This document shows, in pieces, positions 1 to 9,617 of a stretch of 64,000 nt of DNA; positions within the stretch are counted from its first letter, which is position 1, and each line of letters begins with the position of its first letter. Both the position numbers and the translations under genes were made by a program. Source of the DNA: Bacteroidales bacterium UBA5197 (GTDB lineage: Bacteria; Bacteroidota; Bacteroidia; Bacteroidales; Lentimicrobiaceae). The stretch spans positions 62,001 to 126,000 of the forward strand of contig DHVX01000033.1 in the NCBI GenBank assembly GCA_002412885.1. Direction: 5' to 3'. A model generated the notes under the pieces. The model worked only from the letters and a program-made list of their open reading frames with translations, was not told where the DNA came from and ran no database searches.

Positions 1-1426
1 GATCTGTTCTTGTAGCTGGGGTATATACACCCATTCCAGGGCCGCTGGTTGGTTCGTTCAGGTTAAATGTATAGGTTACCCACGCATCCATTACAGTAAC
101 CTGAGCATCGTATTGGATATGACCTGTCCACCATTGTGAAGTTTGACTTGCTTCGCCGATAATGATGGCAATATCTTTTGTCAATGTACCTGAATAATTA
201 TTTGAACTGGGCATGTAAACATCAATAGACACTGTTGAGAAGTTATCAAATTGAATGTCGTTTTCCCTCTGAAACTGAAGTTCCTGATAAGTGCCCTTTC
301 TGTCATATTTACCGCAGTTAGCTCCTACTCCAGCAGGATCAGCAACTCCAATAGTAAAAGCCATTCCGCCGTTGGCAGCTGATCCATTACCCGGATATAC
401 ACCGGCTGTATCAAGTACTACGAAACTTGTAGCAGTCTCAAAAGTATTCCACATTTCGGTTGGTGTTAAATCAGGAAGATCCTCACCATAAGGTGGTGCT
501 ACTACAACAACTTCTGGCTCAAGCGCTGGGTTTGAATAACTTGCATAGCTAAAATCCCAGTAAAACCCATCATATGTATAGGAAATGGTCAACAAGTCAT
601 AACCAGTCCTTTGTTCAATAACTGCTTTAAATGATTTGCTTGCTTCCGGGACAACAGAAGTAGCCGATGTACCACTTTGTGGATTTCCCATCCACGCACC
701 AAGTCCTGTAAGGGTAATGGTGTTGGTTGTAGGTTCATAAGTATAGGCATGTGTTCCACTCAGCCATGCACTAACATCAGCACCTGCTGTATTAACCATA
801 TTTGCCGGAATCGCTTCAAAGCATACTTCATTTTGGGCAGTACCTGAAAAAATTGCGCCCTCACCCCAGAAAGCACCCTGGTCGTCAAACACAAATGAGC
901 CATCTTTTTTAAATGTAAATGTTTGGTAATAATAACACGGCCTGGCGCCTGTGTTTTCAAGTGCCCACCATGTACGGGCACCTGCTGCATCCGGACCAAC
1001 ACCCATAGAAGTACCTTCTCTGAAAAGTTTCCAGGTTTTTGAAGTTTCACCGGCAAGTAAGGTCAATGCTGAGTTGGGATCCTGTAGCTCAATAGCTGAG
1101 TTAAAGGTGGCAGATGCATTGACTGAATTTTTTGCAGTTAATACTATTGTGTAACTACCCGGAGTTGCATAGGTATGCACTGGATCTTTTTCGGTGGAAG
1201 TTTGTCCATCACCAAAATTCCATTCATAACTGGTTGCATTCTGCGAAAAATTGGTGAATGTTACTTCCAGATGGTTGGTTGCGCTCACTGCAAACTGAAA
1301 ACTTGCAATCGGATTTTTTGGAGGATCGTCGTCTTTGTCTTTTTTACATGAGGCCAAAGCCACAAGTGAAACGACTCCGATTGTAAGCATAAACATTCTG
1401 CTCCATTTTGAAATACTGTTTTTCAT
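1..1426 (-). CDS. PKD-domain surface lipoprotein, 3' end beyond window
   Basis: An open frame runs leftward from an ATG at 1426 to the window edge without a stop (475 codons seen). The N-terminus has a lysine-rich start, a hydrophobic stretch and a lipobox ending ALASC at residues 22-26, followed by an Asp/Lys-rich linker (KKDKDDD), typical of surface-exposed Bacteroidota lipoproteins. Residues about 40-115 form a PKD domain with the signature YEWNFGDG. The rest is Trp- and aromatic-rich and beta-rich in look, resembling PKD proteins coded in polysaccharide-utilization loci that bind glycans at the surface. No catalytic motif is visible. It lies downstream of, and on the same strand as, the Reg_prop regulator. 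Glycan binding is inferred from family resemblance; the lipoprotein and PKD calls are direct. Confidence 0.8.
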   Translation of the reverse strand, partial: MKNSISKWSRMFMLTIGVVSLVALASCKKDKDDDPPKNPIASFQFAVSATNHLEVTFTNFSQNATSYEWNFGDGQTSTEKDPVHTYATPGSYTIVLTAKNSVNASATFNSAIELQDPNSALTLLAGETSKTWKLFREGTSMGVGPDAAGARTWWALENTGARPCYYYQTFTFKKDGSFVFDDQGAFWGEGAIFSGTAQNEVCFEAIPANMVNTAGADVSAWLSGTHAYTYEPTTNTITLTGLGAWMGNPQSGTSATSVVPEASKSFKAVIEQRTGYDLLTISYTYDGFYWDFSYASYSNPALEPEVVVVAPPYGEDLPDLTPTEMWNTFETATSFVVLDTAGVYPGNGSAANGGMAFTIGVADPAGVGANCGKYDRKGTYQELQFQRENDIQFDNFSTVSIDVYMPSSNNYSGTLTKDIAIIIGEASQTSQWWTGHIQYDAQVTVMDAWVTYTFNLNEPTSGPGMGVYTPATRTD

Positions 1427-1833
1427 GTGTGTGTTTGTTAATGTTAGTAATTATTGTTGGTTGATTAATAAATGTCTTTACGTTTTGTGCTCAAAAATCC
1501 AGTCATAAATAGCAAATGGGCAACTTGTTTTTCAAAAATTATTTTTTGAGCACCGTCATTCGATTTGTTAACACAAAAATAATATTGTAATGCACTATTC
1601 CAAATTTATTTTACCCATCACAACCACAGCAACAGGCAGATTATACTACATCAATACTACATCACATCAATTGTAATGTATTATATATCAGTAACTAATA
1701 ATGTGAAATTTGAGGTTTCAACTTAGCATTTGCTATCGATCTCGACTTGTTTCGGATTTCGCTCAACAATCACCGCTCGATCTCCGATCTTAGCTCCCCT
1801 TGTCTCCACTTCTCCTTGTCTCCTTGTCCTATT
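1427..1833. other. AT-rich intergenic region with pyrimidine-rich tract
   Basis: This 407-bp gap separates the regulator stop from the lipoprotein start. It is mostly AT-rich with no convincing ORF. Near 1795-1830 there is a low-complexity tract in which TCTCC and CTTGTC recur, a type of interspersed sequence often seen between Bacteroidota genes. No clear TAnnTTTG promoter for the lipoprotein was found. Confidence 0.4.
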
Positions 1834-4809
1834 TTACATTGACAAGATATGGTCAGTCAGATTCACATCATGCTCAATGTTAAGTTTTTTTCGGAGCCGG
1901 TATCGGCTGATTTCCAATCCCCTGACGGAAATATTCATCAGTGGGGCAATTTCTTTACTCGAAAGATTCATCCTCAGGTACGCGCACAATCGTAATTCTT
2001 TAGGGGTCAGTGCAGGATATTTATCTTTAAGTCTCAGAATAAAATCCTGATGAACATCATCAAAATATGAATTGAATGCTTCCTGATGTTGTTCGTTTTT
2101 GATCTCCTTGTTGATCTTCCTGATCAATTGCGACAACATATGTTTTTGGTCCTGCTCTTGCCGCGATTGCAATAATGAACTTAGTTGCTCTTTAAGGTTG
2201 GTGAGTATTTTTGTTTTATGAACCAGATTAAGCGTGGTGTTAGCCAGTTCTCTGGTTTTGTGGTTCATTTCAGTCTGAAGGGCTTCGTTTTTCAGGTGAA
2301 TAATTTCTTTTTCCTTGATAAGCGCTTGTTCTCTGAAGGCCAGTGTTTTTTCTTCGAGTTCTTTCTCATGTTTTAGTACCTCATCCTGACGGGCTTTTTC
2401 AATTCTCTTTTTCAGGAAGAAGATGTTGCCGGCAAATATCAGAATCAGCATCAGCGTGTAGAAAATTTTGGCAGCGAGCGACCTGTGAAGCGGAGGTTTT
2501 ATAATGAAACTGAAATGCACCTCTTCGCTTTCTGCATAAAATGCATTTCGTGTTTTTATCTCAAAAATATAATCGCCTTCCTTGAGATTTGTGTATTCTT
2601 TAAAACCCTTATTAACCCAACCCGACCATTCTTCTTCAAATCCTTTTAACCTGAATGAAAAAAGTGTGCCTTCAGGATATTCATAAGATGGACAAGCAAA
2701 ACGAAAACTTACAGAGTTAAAACGGAAAGGAAGCGAGATCTCATGAGATTTTTTTCTTTCATGATCAGTATTTTTTGTGTATTCCGAATAATTGATCGTT
2801 GAATCGCTGCTGATGAACCTGATGTTACGTAAGAACGCCGGGTCTTTTCCTCTTTTTCTGAAGTCGGTGGTACGCGGAGAGTAGTGGATTAAACCCTGCT
2901 GTGACCCGATGTAAATATTGTTCTGATCGGCAATATGAATATTCTCAAATGAAGGCAGTAGCATGGTATTTATTCTGTAAAAAGGTGATAACTCTGTTGA
3001 GTATTTCCCTCTTTCGGTTTCTCTTACCACGCCCATGTAAGTATTTGTAAAGAACCAATAATTTCCCCACTCGTCTCTGTTTATCTTATCAATAAAAGGA
3101 AGGTCTTTGAAGGTTTCTGTAAATTTCGGATTTTTATAAAAAACATCTCCTTTTTTGTCATACCGGTATATTCCGTCGTTGGTGGTTATATTGAACTCAT
3201 TGTCAAGCATATGAATGTTGTATGGAAGTTCAGGTGGCAATCCTCCTGACGATTTGTATAGGGTTACCGTCTCAACCCGGGTAAGCGCTTTGTTGAGCTT
3301 TATTCTGAATAACCCGCGATAGCCATGCGACATCCATATGGTTTTGTCTTCCTCCTGCAATATGGTACGGCTCGATTCTTTAAATCCTGTTACTTCGTGC
3401 GAAAATGCCCAGTTACCCTGCTTTTTTGTAATGATAGACAAGCCGTTGTATGTTCCGGCAATCAGAGTGTCACTGTTTCCGCGATGTCGGATAAATGTCC
3501 AGTACCCTGGCTGAGTTGAAATCTTTGTGGCTTTGTCCGACTCAATGATAAAGCACCCGGTATTGTGGCCGCAAAGCAAATGCCCGTCAAAAACAGCCAG
3601 GCTCCATACCTGACCTTCAGTGCCGGGAATAAATTTAAATTTTTCTGTTCCGTCGGCAGTTTTTCGAAGTAAGGAAAGATCCAAAAAAAATAATCCCTGA
3701 TTGGTGCCCGCATAAAGCCTGTCGTTATGCACACACGAGGCATAGGTGGCTTCGAGATTGTAATTGAAATCGAAAACCGACAGCGGAGAGCTGATTTCAG
3801 CATAGTCTATCCCATTGTCAAGTCCCATCCACAGGTTGTAGTGCCGGTCTTCAAAAAGACTCAATATTGTGCTGTTTTGCAGGCCTTTCGAACGATTCAG
3901 ATGCTGAAAAATATTCCCGCTCTTATCTGTCAGATATATACCGTTCTGAACAGTTCCAAATACAAGGAAATTGTTCGACAGCGCCAATCCAGTAAATAGT
4001 TCGTTACTCTTGAGTTTTTCATTTACCGGCGTTTGCCATGGCTCAACCACTTTTTGTCTGATGACGAATATTCCCTCTGTTGATGTTCCCATCAGAAATT
4101 CATCGGTATTTGTTGAGATCAGAAATCTGATTTCAGTTTTCTGGAAAACCGGATCATTCAGCACAGGCTCTATTCCGCGCTCACTCAGGCGAAGAAGCCC
4201 TTTCGTACGATCAACTATATATACGCTGCCATTGACCAGAAATGACTGAGTGAATGAAGAAAATGGTTCTATGACCTTTATCTGATTATTCTTGTATATG
4301 AATAGATACCGGAATGATTGAAAAACTATCCCCAGTGAGGTATGATGTATTCTCCATATTTCATCGAAAGAGCGAAAATATTCAGGTATCAGGTGAGACA
4401 ATGAACTGAATTGCATCCCTCCATCCGACCCCGGTGTGTAATAGCCGATTTCTTCAAATGCACCGGCAAAAATGGTATCACCTTTGGCAAGTATCGATCG
4501 CAATATCGTTCTTTTGGGCAGTGGATAAAGTTCCCAGTCTTTTCCGTCAAATTCAAGCAAGCCATCGTTGTTACCGAAGTACATTAACCCTTTGACATTT
4601 TGAGTTATCGCCCAGTTTTGGTTACTTGCTTTGTAAACTTTTTTCGGATAATTATTAATAAATGGAAGGCCGATATCCTTTATTTGTGCATTCAATCCGA
4701 AAGGTAAAATATTGATTGCAAGGATCAGGAAAAGCCAGAGTTGTCTGTTCCGGTTTTGTTTGCCGACAGAAATATGCATCATAGGCTTTGTTTTGTTTTC
4801 AGGCTTCAT
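1834..4809 (-). CDS. Reg_prop / Y_Y_Y / LuxR-type transmembrane transcriptional regulator
   Basis: The protein has about 991 residues from the chosen start. It begins with a signal-anchor segment (LWLFLILAINILPF) and continues with a long region of two-component-regulator propeller repeats (for example GLMYFGNNDGLLEFDG and NLWMGLDNGIDY). A Y_Y_Y domain lies at about 686-770, one membrane helix at about 778-800, a Glu/Lys-rich coiled coil, and a C-terminal LuxR/GerE-type helix-turn-helix at about 930-991 (LTPKELRLCAYL, SSKEIAPLMNIS). There is no histidine-kinase or receiver domain, so an extracytoplasmic sensor appears joined directly to a DNA-binding domain. The open frame extends to 4926, but that extension is atypical. 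A -7-like box sits just ahead of 4809, so the ATGs at 4782 or 4779 are also possible starts. By context it may control the neighbouring PKD lipoprotein or a glycan locus; the ligand is unknown. Confidence 0.85.
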   Translation of the reverse strand: MKPENKTKPMMHISVGKQNRNRQLWLFLILAINILPFGLNAQIKDIGLPFINNYPKKVYKASNQNWAITQNVKGLMYFGNNDGLLEFDGKDWELYPLPKRTILRSILAKGDTIFAGAFEEIGYYTPGSDGGMQFSSLSHLIPEYFRSFDEIWRIHHTSLGIVFQSFRYLFIYKNNQIKVIEPFSSFTQSFLVNGSVYIVDRTKGLLRLSERGIEPVLNDPVFQKTEIRFLISTNTDEFLMGTSTEGIFVIRQKVVEPWQTPVNEKLKSNELFTGLALSNNFLVFGTVQNGIYLTDKSGNIFQHLNRSKGLQNSTILSLFEDRHYNLWMGLDNGIDYAEISSPLSVFDFNYNLEATYASCVHNDRLYAGTNQGLFFLDLSLLRKTADGTEKFKFIPGTEGQVWSLAVFDGHLLCGHNTGCFIIESDKATKISTQPGYWTFIRHRGNSDTLIAGTYNGLSIITKKQGNWAFSHEVTGFKESSRTILQEEDKTIWMSHGYRGLFRIKLNKALTRVETVTLYKSSGGLPPELPYNIHMLDNEFNITTNDGIYRYDKKGDVFYKNPKFTETFKDLPFIDKINRDEWGNYWFFTNTYMGVVRETERGKYSTELSPFYRINTMLLPSFENIHIADQNNIYIGSQQGLIHYSPRTTDFRKRGKDPAFLRNIRFISSDSTINYSEYTKNTDHERKKSHEISLPFRFNSVSFRFACPSYEYPEGTLFSFRLKGFEEEWSGWVNKGFKEYTNLKEGDYIFEIKTRNAFYAESEEVHFSFIIKPPLHRSLAAKIFYTLMLILIFAGNIFFLKKRIEKARQDEVLKHEKELEEKTLAFREQALIKEKEIIHLKNEALQTEMNHKTRELANTTLNLVHKTKILTNLKEQLSSLLQSRQEQDQKHMLSQLIRKINKEIKNEQHQEAFNSYFDDVHQDFILRLKDKYPALTPKELRLCAYLRMNLSSKEIAPLMNISVRGLEISRYRLRKKLNIEHDVNLTDHILSM

Positions 4810-4819
4810 GGTAATTAAG

Positions 4820-4827
4820 CAAAAATA
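4820..4827 (-). promoter_or_regulatory. candidate -7 box for the Reg_prop regulator
   Basis: The minus strand reads TATTTTTG, a full match to TAnnTTTG. It lies only 11 bases before the ATG at 4809, which leaves almost no leader and favours the ATGs at 4782 or 4779. No clear TTTG -33 element was found at normal spacing. Confidence 0.35.
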
Positions 4828-4996
4828 ACAATTTTCAGAACTTATTACTGAGAAATTGAAAAAGACAATGAATTGTGCAAAAATGTGTTGTTTTACTGAT
4901 GCAAGTTTACTCTTCTGCCAGGTCAAAGCCAGCCATAAACTATTGCCCGTTTTTTGTTTGTTGAAAACTTGTCACCACCATTTCATCTGCATTGGG

Positions 4997-5004
4997 TAAA
5001 TTTG
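4997..5004 (+). promoter_or_regulatory. candidate -7 box for the glycosyltransferase-sigma operon
   Basis: TAAATTTG matches the Bacteroidota -7 consensus TAnnTTTG and lies 19 bases before the ATG at 5024. A CTTG at 4968-4971 is 25 bases upstream, longer than the usual spacing, so the -33 assignment is weak. Confidence 0.45.
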
Positions 5005-5023
5005 TCGGTCGAAATACAAATTT

Positions 5024-6160
5024 ATGGATTGGTTGCAAGGTATATTATCATCACAATGGCTTATCCTGATATGGATATTGTTGGCGGTTTTGCTGATACA
5101 ACTGGTTTATTACTGGTTCATTTTCAGCAGGCTTGCTTTTTATAATGCTGCAAAACGACCGGTCAGTGATAAACAAGAGCCCGTTTCGGTGGTGATTTGT
5201 GCCAAGAATGAATATCATAACCTTGTCAGGTTTCTTCCGCTTATACTTGAACAAAATTATCCTGAATATGAGGTGATTGTAGTAAATGATGCTTCTGATG
5301 ATGATACGTTTTACCTGCTTCGCGAGTTGAGAGATAAGTACCCGCGGCTAAATGTTATCAACATTCACCAAAACCTCAATTTCTTTGTCGGGAAAAAATT
5401 TCCGCTTTCTATCGGCATAAGATCATCAAAATACGAAAATTTGCTTCTGACTGATGCCGATTGTTACCCATCGGGGCCCGACTGGATTGCCTCCATGCAA
5501 TCAGTTTTCACTGAAAAAACCCAGGTGGTGATTGGCTACGGAGCTTACCTCGCGCAGCCCGGATTGCTTAACAAACTTATTCGTTTCGATACACTTCAGG
5601 TAGCTATGCAGTATATGTCGCTGGCTTTGGCCGGACTTCCATACATGGGAGTAGGACGAAACCTGGCCTACCATAAAGAGTTGTTTTTCAAGGCCGGTGG
5701 GTTTATGAAGCACTATAAAATTACCTCAGGCGACGATGATTTGTTTATCAACGAAGTAGCCCGGGGAAGTAATACCCGAATTCAGCCGACAGCCAGTGCA
5801 ATTACCTTTTCAAAGCCTAAACAATCTTTTGCATCCTGGTTCCGGCAAAAAAAACGGCACCTCACCACAGGAGGTTTTTATCGCACACCACACAAAATTA
5901 CACTTGGCCTTTTTTCGCTGTCGCAGCTGGTTTTTTATACACTTTTGATTGCGCTCGCGGTGCTTGGAGTAGACTGGATGCTTCTGCTTGGTATCTATGT
6001 TGTACGCTTGATTTCCCAAACCATCATCATAAAAAAGTGTATGTTAAGGCTGGAAGAAAAGAATTTTCTTCTGTTATTTCCTTTTTTTGAAGTATTTTTG
6101 ATGATAATCAATCTGCTGCTTGGATTTGCAGGTTTGTTCTCACGAAAGACGCAATGGTAA
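5024..6160 (+). CDS. family 2 glycosyltransferase, membrane-anchored
   Basis: This 378-residue protein has an N-terminal membrane helix (residues about 12-34) and then a GT-A glycosyltransferase domain. It shows VVICAKNE near 57-63, a nucleotide-binding VVNDASDDD near 86-94, the metal-binding DAD at 144-146, and SGDDD further on. A QKKRH stretch occupies the place of the usual Q..RW motif. Two or three hydrophobic helices close the C-terminus. Such enzymes transfer sugars from nucleotide donors at the cytoplasmic membrane; donor and acceptor cannot be told from sequence. The last bases overlap the start of the ECF sigma gene by 7 nt, so the two are almost certainly co-transcribed. Confidence 0.85.
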   Translation: MDWLQGILSSQWLILIWILLAVLLIQLVYYWFIFSRLAFYNAAKRPVSDKQEPVSVVICAKNEYHNLVRFLPLILEQNYPEYEVIVVNDASDDDTFYLLRELRDKYPRLNVINIHQNLNFFVGKKFPLSIGIRSSKYENLLLTDADCYPSGPDWIASMQSVFTEKTQVVIGYGAYLAQPGLLNKLIRFDTLQVAMQYMSLALAGLPYMGVGRNLAYHKELFFKAGGFMKHYKITSGDDDLFINEVARGSNTRIQPTASAITFSKPKQSFASWFRQKKRHLTTGGFYRTPHKITLGLFSLSQLVFYTLLIALAVLGVDWMLLLGIYVVRLISQTIIIKKCMLRLEEKNFLLLFPFFEVFLMIINLLLGFAGLFSRKTQW

Positions 6161-6744
6161 CCAAAAACTCTTCCGAGGCATCATCAAAACGTGATTATCT
6201 GCTTGTAGAGCAAGCAATTAAAGGAGATCAAAAAGCTTATGCTGAATTGATGTCGCTTTATCAGGATACCGTGTATAGAGCCATTCTCAAAAGGGTCGGA
6301 GATATGATGGTTGCCGAAGATCTGACCATTGAAACCTTTGGTAAAGCATTCAGAAGCCTTGAAAAGTTCTCTCCCGATTTTGCATTCAGTACCTGGCTTT
6401 TCAGAATCGCTATCAATCATTGCATCGATTTTCTGCGGAAGCAAAAAAATGATCCCTGCCAGCGCGACAAAGGAAATTACCAGTTTCCACAGCCCGATGT
6501 TGCGGACAATACACCCGATCCGGAGGAAACATATATCCGTGAACAACGCTTTGGACTAATGCGCGACACCGTTGAAAAACTGAAACCACGCTACCGTCGT
6601 CTGATCGAACTCAGATATTTTGAGGAACTGACCTACGAGGAGATTGCAGCAGAACTGGATGTGCCGATTGGTACAGTTAAAGCTCAGTTATTCAGAGCCA
6701 AAGATTTTTTGTATCAGATTCTTTCCGTTTCAAGAGAGTTGTGA
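6154..6744 (+). CDS. ECF-type RNA polymerase sigma factor
   Basis: The protein has 196 residues with the two conserved parts of sigma-70 ECF factors. Region 2, at about 25-90, includes AEDLTIETFGKAFR and FSTWLFRIAINHCIDFLR (-10 recognition and core binding). Region 4, at about 140-190, includes YRRLIELRYFEELTYEEI and a helix-turn-helix with VPIGTVKAQLFRAK. It starts within the end of the glycosyltransferase gene (7-nt overlap), which implies translational coupling. No anti-sigma gene with a membrane segment follows, because the next gene is convergent and overlaps its 3' end by 15 bp. Its regulon is unknown. Confidence 0.9.
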   Translation: MVTKNSSEASSKRDYLLVEQAIKGDQKAYAELMSLYQDTVYRAILKRVGDMMVAEDLTIETFGKAFRSLEKFSPDFAFSTWLFRIAINHCIDFLRKQKNDPCQRDKGNYQFPQPDVADNTPDPEETYIREQRFGLMRDTVEKLKPRYRRLIELRYFEELTYEEIAAELDVPIGTVKAQLFRAKDFLYQILSVSREL

Positions 6745-7644
6745 AGTTCCTGCCAGTAACTCACTTGCTCTTTCTTTTTCATATTCATCCAGCCTTGTAT
6801 TCATTGCATCATATCCAGCCTTAATCAGGCTTCCGGATTTGTAAAAATCAAAAGTGTCGGCCAGATTAACCGGAAGGTTGAGCAATATTTCCGGGGTTTG
6901 ATGCCCAAGGGCATATAGGGTGAGCCTGTGTTGCATCAGCTCAAATGAGTTGTTAACAATAGTAAAAATGCCATTTACCTGATTCCGCTTCGGATGACCA
7001 CCCGTCATACTGTTCCACTTCTCATTTATCAGTTTACGTGCTTTATTGATGGTACTGTCCTCATTGTTTTTTGTTGGAAGCAGATTTTCCTGCCTAGGAG
7101 CATTTACGTTTACCGCCACCAGAATATTTCCTTTCAGGATCTTTACATGTTCCATTGGTAAAGGATTGACCAGCCCTCCATCCACAAGAAGTAAACCATC
7201 TGTACTTACCGGCATCAGCACGCTAGGAATTGATGATGAAGCCCTGATGGCCGAAAGCAGATTGCCTTTGGTGAATATTACTTCCGTATGATTGATCAGG
7301 TCAGCTGCAACGGCGGCATATGGAATCGGGAGGTCTTCAATCTGGGTTTCACCAATAAAACGTTTCATTTCAGCAAAAACCCTTTCCCCTTTTATAATGC
7401 CGGTTTTACTAACCGCCAGATCGGTGAGCCGGATTACATCCATTCTCGATAAACCAGTCATAAACTCCCTGAATTCATCCAGCTTACCACATGCAAACAT
7501 TCCTCCCACCAGTGAACCCATCGATGTACCGGCTATTGCAGTGATGGTATAGCCGTGTTCGAGCAGTGCATCAATTGCGCCGATATGTGCAAGCCCTCTG
7601 GCACCGCCACTTGACAGAACGAGGGAGACGTTTTTGGATTTCAT
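6730..7644 (-). CDS. patatin-like phospholipase
   Basis: The 304-residue protein has the full patatin hydrolase signature. These are the glycine-rich oxyanion loop GGARG at 13-17, the nucleophile elbow GTSMG with Ser41, and the catalytic Asp155 in DGGL. Ser/Asp dyad enzymes of this family hydrolyse acyl esters of lipids. There is no signal peptide or outer-membrane barrel, so this is a short cytoplasmic or membrane-associated RssA-like form. It overlaps the upstream phosphopantetheinyl transferase gene by 4 nt (ATGA type), indicating translational coupling at the end of a six-gene leftward run. Confidence 0.9.
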   Translation of the reverse strand: MKSKNVSLVLSSGGARGLAHIGAIDALLEHGYTITAIAGTSMGSLVGGMFACGKLDEFREFMTGLSRMDVIRLTDLAVSKTGIIKGERVFAEMKRFIGETQIEDLPIPYAAVAADLINHTEVIFTKGNLLSAIRASSSIPSVLMPVSTDGLLLVDGGLVNPLPMEHVKILKGNILVAVNVNAPRQENLLPTKNNEDSTINKARKLINEKWNSMTGGHPKRNQVNGIFTIVNNSFELMQHRLTLYALGHQTPEILLNLPVNLADTFDFYKSGSLIKAGYDAMNTRLDEYEKERASELLAGTSQLS

Positions 7645-8333
7645 GCCTGGTGGATTAGTTCGTAAATATCCAGAATAATAACTTCTTTACAAAATGTTTC
7701 GTTTAATGCACAGGCCGAAAGTTTGTAGCCATCCTGAAAAGGGAATGTTTTTAAATGATAACCTTCAGCTTCAATATCATTTTTTAATAAAAAGCATCCT
7801 TCACCCGAATTTATTACTGTAAAAGAGTTCAGATTTTTGGTCAGTCCTTTGCCAATGGCTTTCAGGAAACTCTCTTTTAATGTCCACAAAGTGAAAAAGA
7901 TTTCAGCTTTTTGCTGATCAGATTCTGCACTTTCAAGCCATTTTTTTTCATCTTCCGAAAAGAATCTGTTTGCTACGCCTTCGGGAACTTTTCGCATTTT
8001 TTCAACATCAACACCAATCTGCATCGGCGATAAAGCCACAGCCACCCAACGGCCGGAATGTGAAATGTTGATGTGGATTCCTTCGAATCCGTCGGGTACA
8101 GGTTTGCCTTTTTCTCCGGTGGTAAAGGGTATCTCAGGCAGAGGTTTTCCGGTTGCTTTGTGCAGGAGATGTCTGGCCGTAACTTCTCCCAACAAGCTGC
8201 GTTGTGCATCTCCGGGGCGGGCAAACTTCTCAATTTTTTCGGAGGTAGCCTCCGGTACAAGCTTCAGAAGGCGCGGTTTTAATGCGACAAATTCTTCATC
8301 AGTCACCAAAGGAATTGCATAAACCTCAGTCAT
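7641..8333 (-). CDS. 4'-phosphopantetheinyl transferase, Sfp type
   Basis: This 230-residue protein matches the Sfp/Gsp family. It has SHSG at 91-94, the Mg/CoA-binding IGVDVE with Asp109 and Glu111, FFSEDEKKWL at about 124-133, and the catalytic WTLKESFLKAIGKGL around 150-164. The family transfers phosphopantetheine from CoA to a serine of acyl or peptidyl carrier proteins. No carrier protein, polyketide or peptide synthetase is coded nearby, so its substrate is unknown; it could serve fatty-acid ACP or a distant pathway. The 3' end overlaps the patatin gene by 4 nt. Confidence 0.9.
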   Translation of the reverse strand: MTEVYAIPLVTDEEFVALKPRLLKLVPEATSEKIEKFARPGDAQRSLLGEVTARHLLHKATGKPLPEIPFTTGEKGKPVPDGFEGIHINISHSGRWVAVALSPMQIGVDVEKMRKVPEGVANRFFSEDEKKWLESAESDQQKAEIFFTLWTLKESFLKAIGKGLTKNLNSFTVINSGEGCFLLKNDIEAEGYHLKTFPFQDGYKLSACALNETFCKEVIILDIYELIHQA

Positions 8334-8378
8334 ATTAACGTCTTATTTGTATTACGGTTTTTTAGCCGGAATGTTTCA

Positions 8379-9617
8379 TTACATATTTGCTGCATACTTT
8401 TCGGTGCTGCGCATTACCCTTAAGAGATTTTTGCCCCAGATCATTTTTATCTGACGTGCCGTATAACCGCGGCGCACAAGTTCGAGGGTGATGTTTCCCA
8501 TTTCAGCAGCATATTCACAACCGATCACAGCGCCTCCGCCGTCAAAATCGGTGCCAATGCCAACATGCTTTATGCCGGCAATCTTTACAATATGATCAAT
8601 ATGATCAACAACATCGCTCACCGCGGCAAGTTCCTGTGGAAAAACATCATCAATGGCATACCATTCTTTACGGGCTTCATTCATTTCCTCTTCCGACAAG
8701 TCTTTAAAACCCCGGTATTTAACCCTTAGCGCTGCATGAGCCGAATCGCGCTGCGGATAAGGCAAAGGAGTTTTTACATAACTGCTCAGAATGCACATTT
8801 GTATGACACCGCCACTTTTGGCCAATGCCCTTAGCATATCATCTGAAAGGTTACGAGGGTTGTCGCACAATGCCCGAGCACAGGAGTGCGATGCAATTAC
8901 AGGTGTTTTACTCAGGCTTATGGCATCGTAAAACGACTTGTCAGAAACATGCGAAACATCTACCATTACGCCCAGGCGGTTTATTTCTGCAATTATCACT
9001 TTGCCAAATGCCGAAACTCCGTTATGTTCCGTCGTGTCGTTGGCCGAATCACAGATGTCGTTGTTTCTGGAATGACACAGTGTAATGTAACGTGCTCCGA
9101 GTTTGTGGAAAAGCGCTACATTTTTCACATCACGGCCAATGGGATAACCATTTTCGAGTCCGATGTAAAGCGCTTTTTTGCCTTGCTTTTCAAGTTTAAA
9201 TGCGTTTTTGGAATTTGTCGCTTTTTCAATTCTATTGCTGTGAAGTTCCAATTGCTTGTCGATGGCAGCAAATGTGCGCATTGCATCGTCAAAAGCCCTT
9301 TTGTTGCCGGTTTCTGAGCGTTCTCCTTGTCCCACAAAAACAGCAAAAAATGCAGCATCTAAACCGCCGGTTTCCATTCCCGGTATATCAACACGGTTTC
9401 GGGGGCGTTTGCCGCGATGGTCTTCAGCAAAATTGAAAGTTGAGTCAGTAAACCACATCGGCGTGTCGTTGTGCGAGTCAATGGTTAAAGCCTTTGCATG
9501 AATGCGGGCTGCTTTTCGTGCCGTTTTCTTTTCTTTTGTGTTGGACGAATAAACGGATTGTCCACAGGACAGTAAAATCAAAACGATCAAAAGAAATGCG
9601 GCAGTTATTTTTTTCAT
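8379..9617 (-). CDS. membrane dipeptidase, peptidase family M19, lipoprotein
   Basis: The 412-residue protein starts with a lipoprotein signal (LILLSC, Cys18) and then carries a renal-dipeptidase-type metallohydrolase domain. Visible metal-ligand motifs are DSHND (His49, Asp51), the Glu in GLENGYPIG, the His in DVSHVS, the His in ASHSCAR and the Asp in GIGTDFDGG. M19 enzymes hydrolyse dipeptides with a binuclear zinc centre. The lipobox places it at the inner face of the outer membrane or the cell surface, where it may process peptides from nutrition or wall turnover. It overlaps the upstream methyltransferase gene by 4 nt. Confidence 0.9.
   Translation of the reverse strand: MKKITAAFLLIVLILLSCGQSVYSSNTKEKKTARKAARIHAKALTIDSHNDTPMWFTDSTFNFAEDHRGKRPRNRVDIPGMETGGLDAAFFAVFVGQGERSETGNKRAFDDAMRTFAAIDKQLELHSNRIEKATNSKNAFKLEKQGKKALYIGLENGYPIGRDVKNVALFHKLGARYITLCHSRNNDICDSANDTTEHNGVSAFGKVIIAEINRLGVMVDVSHVSDKSFYDAISLSKTPVIASHSCARALCDNPRNLSDDMLRALAKSGGVIQMCILSSYVKTPLPYPQRDSAHAALRVKYRGFKDLSEEEMNEARKEWYAIDDVFPQELAAVSDVVDHIDHIVKIAGIKHVGIGTDFDGGGAVIGCEYAAEMGNITLELVRRGYTARQIKMIWGKNLLRVMRSTEKYAANM

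Noticed and set aside
1740..2050. plus-strand ORF at the end of the Reg_prop gene
   Set aside because: Lies opposite the LuxR domain and has no family features.
4810..4926. upstream extension of the Reg_prop regulator to 4926
   Set aside because: The extra 39 residues precede an internal signal-anchor and include a -7-like box; a later ATG fits better.
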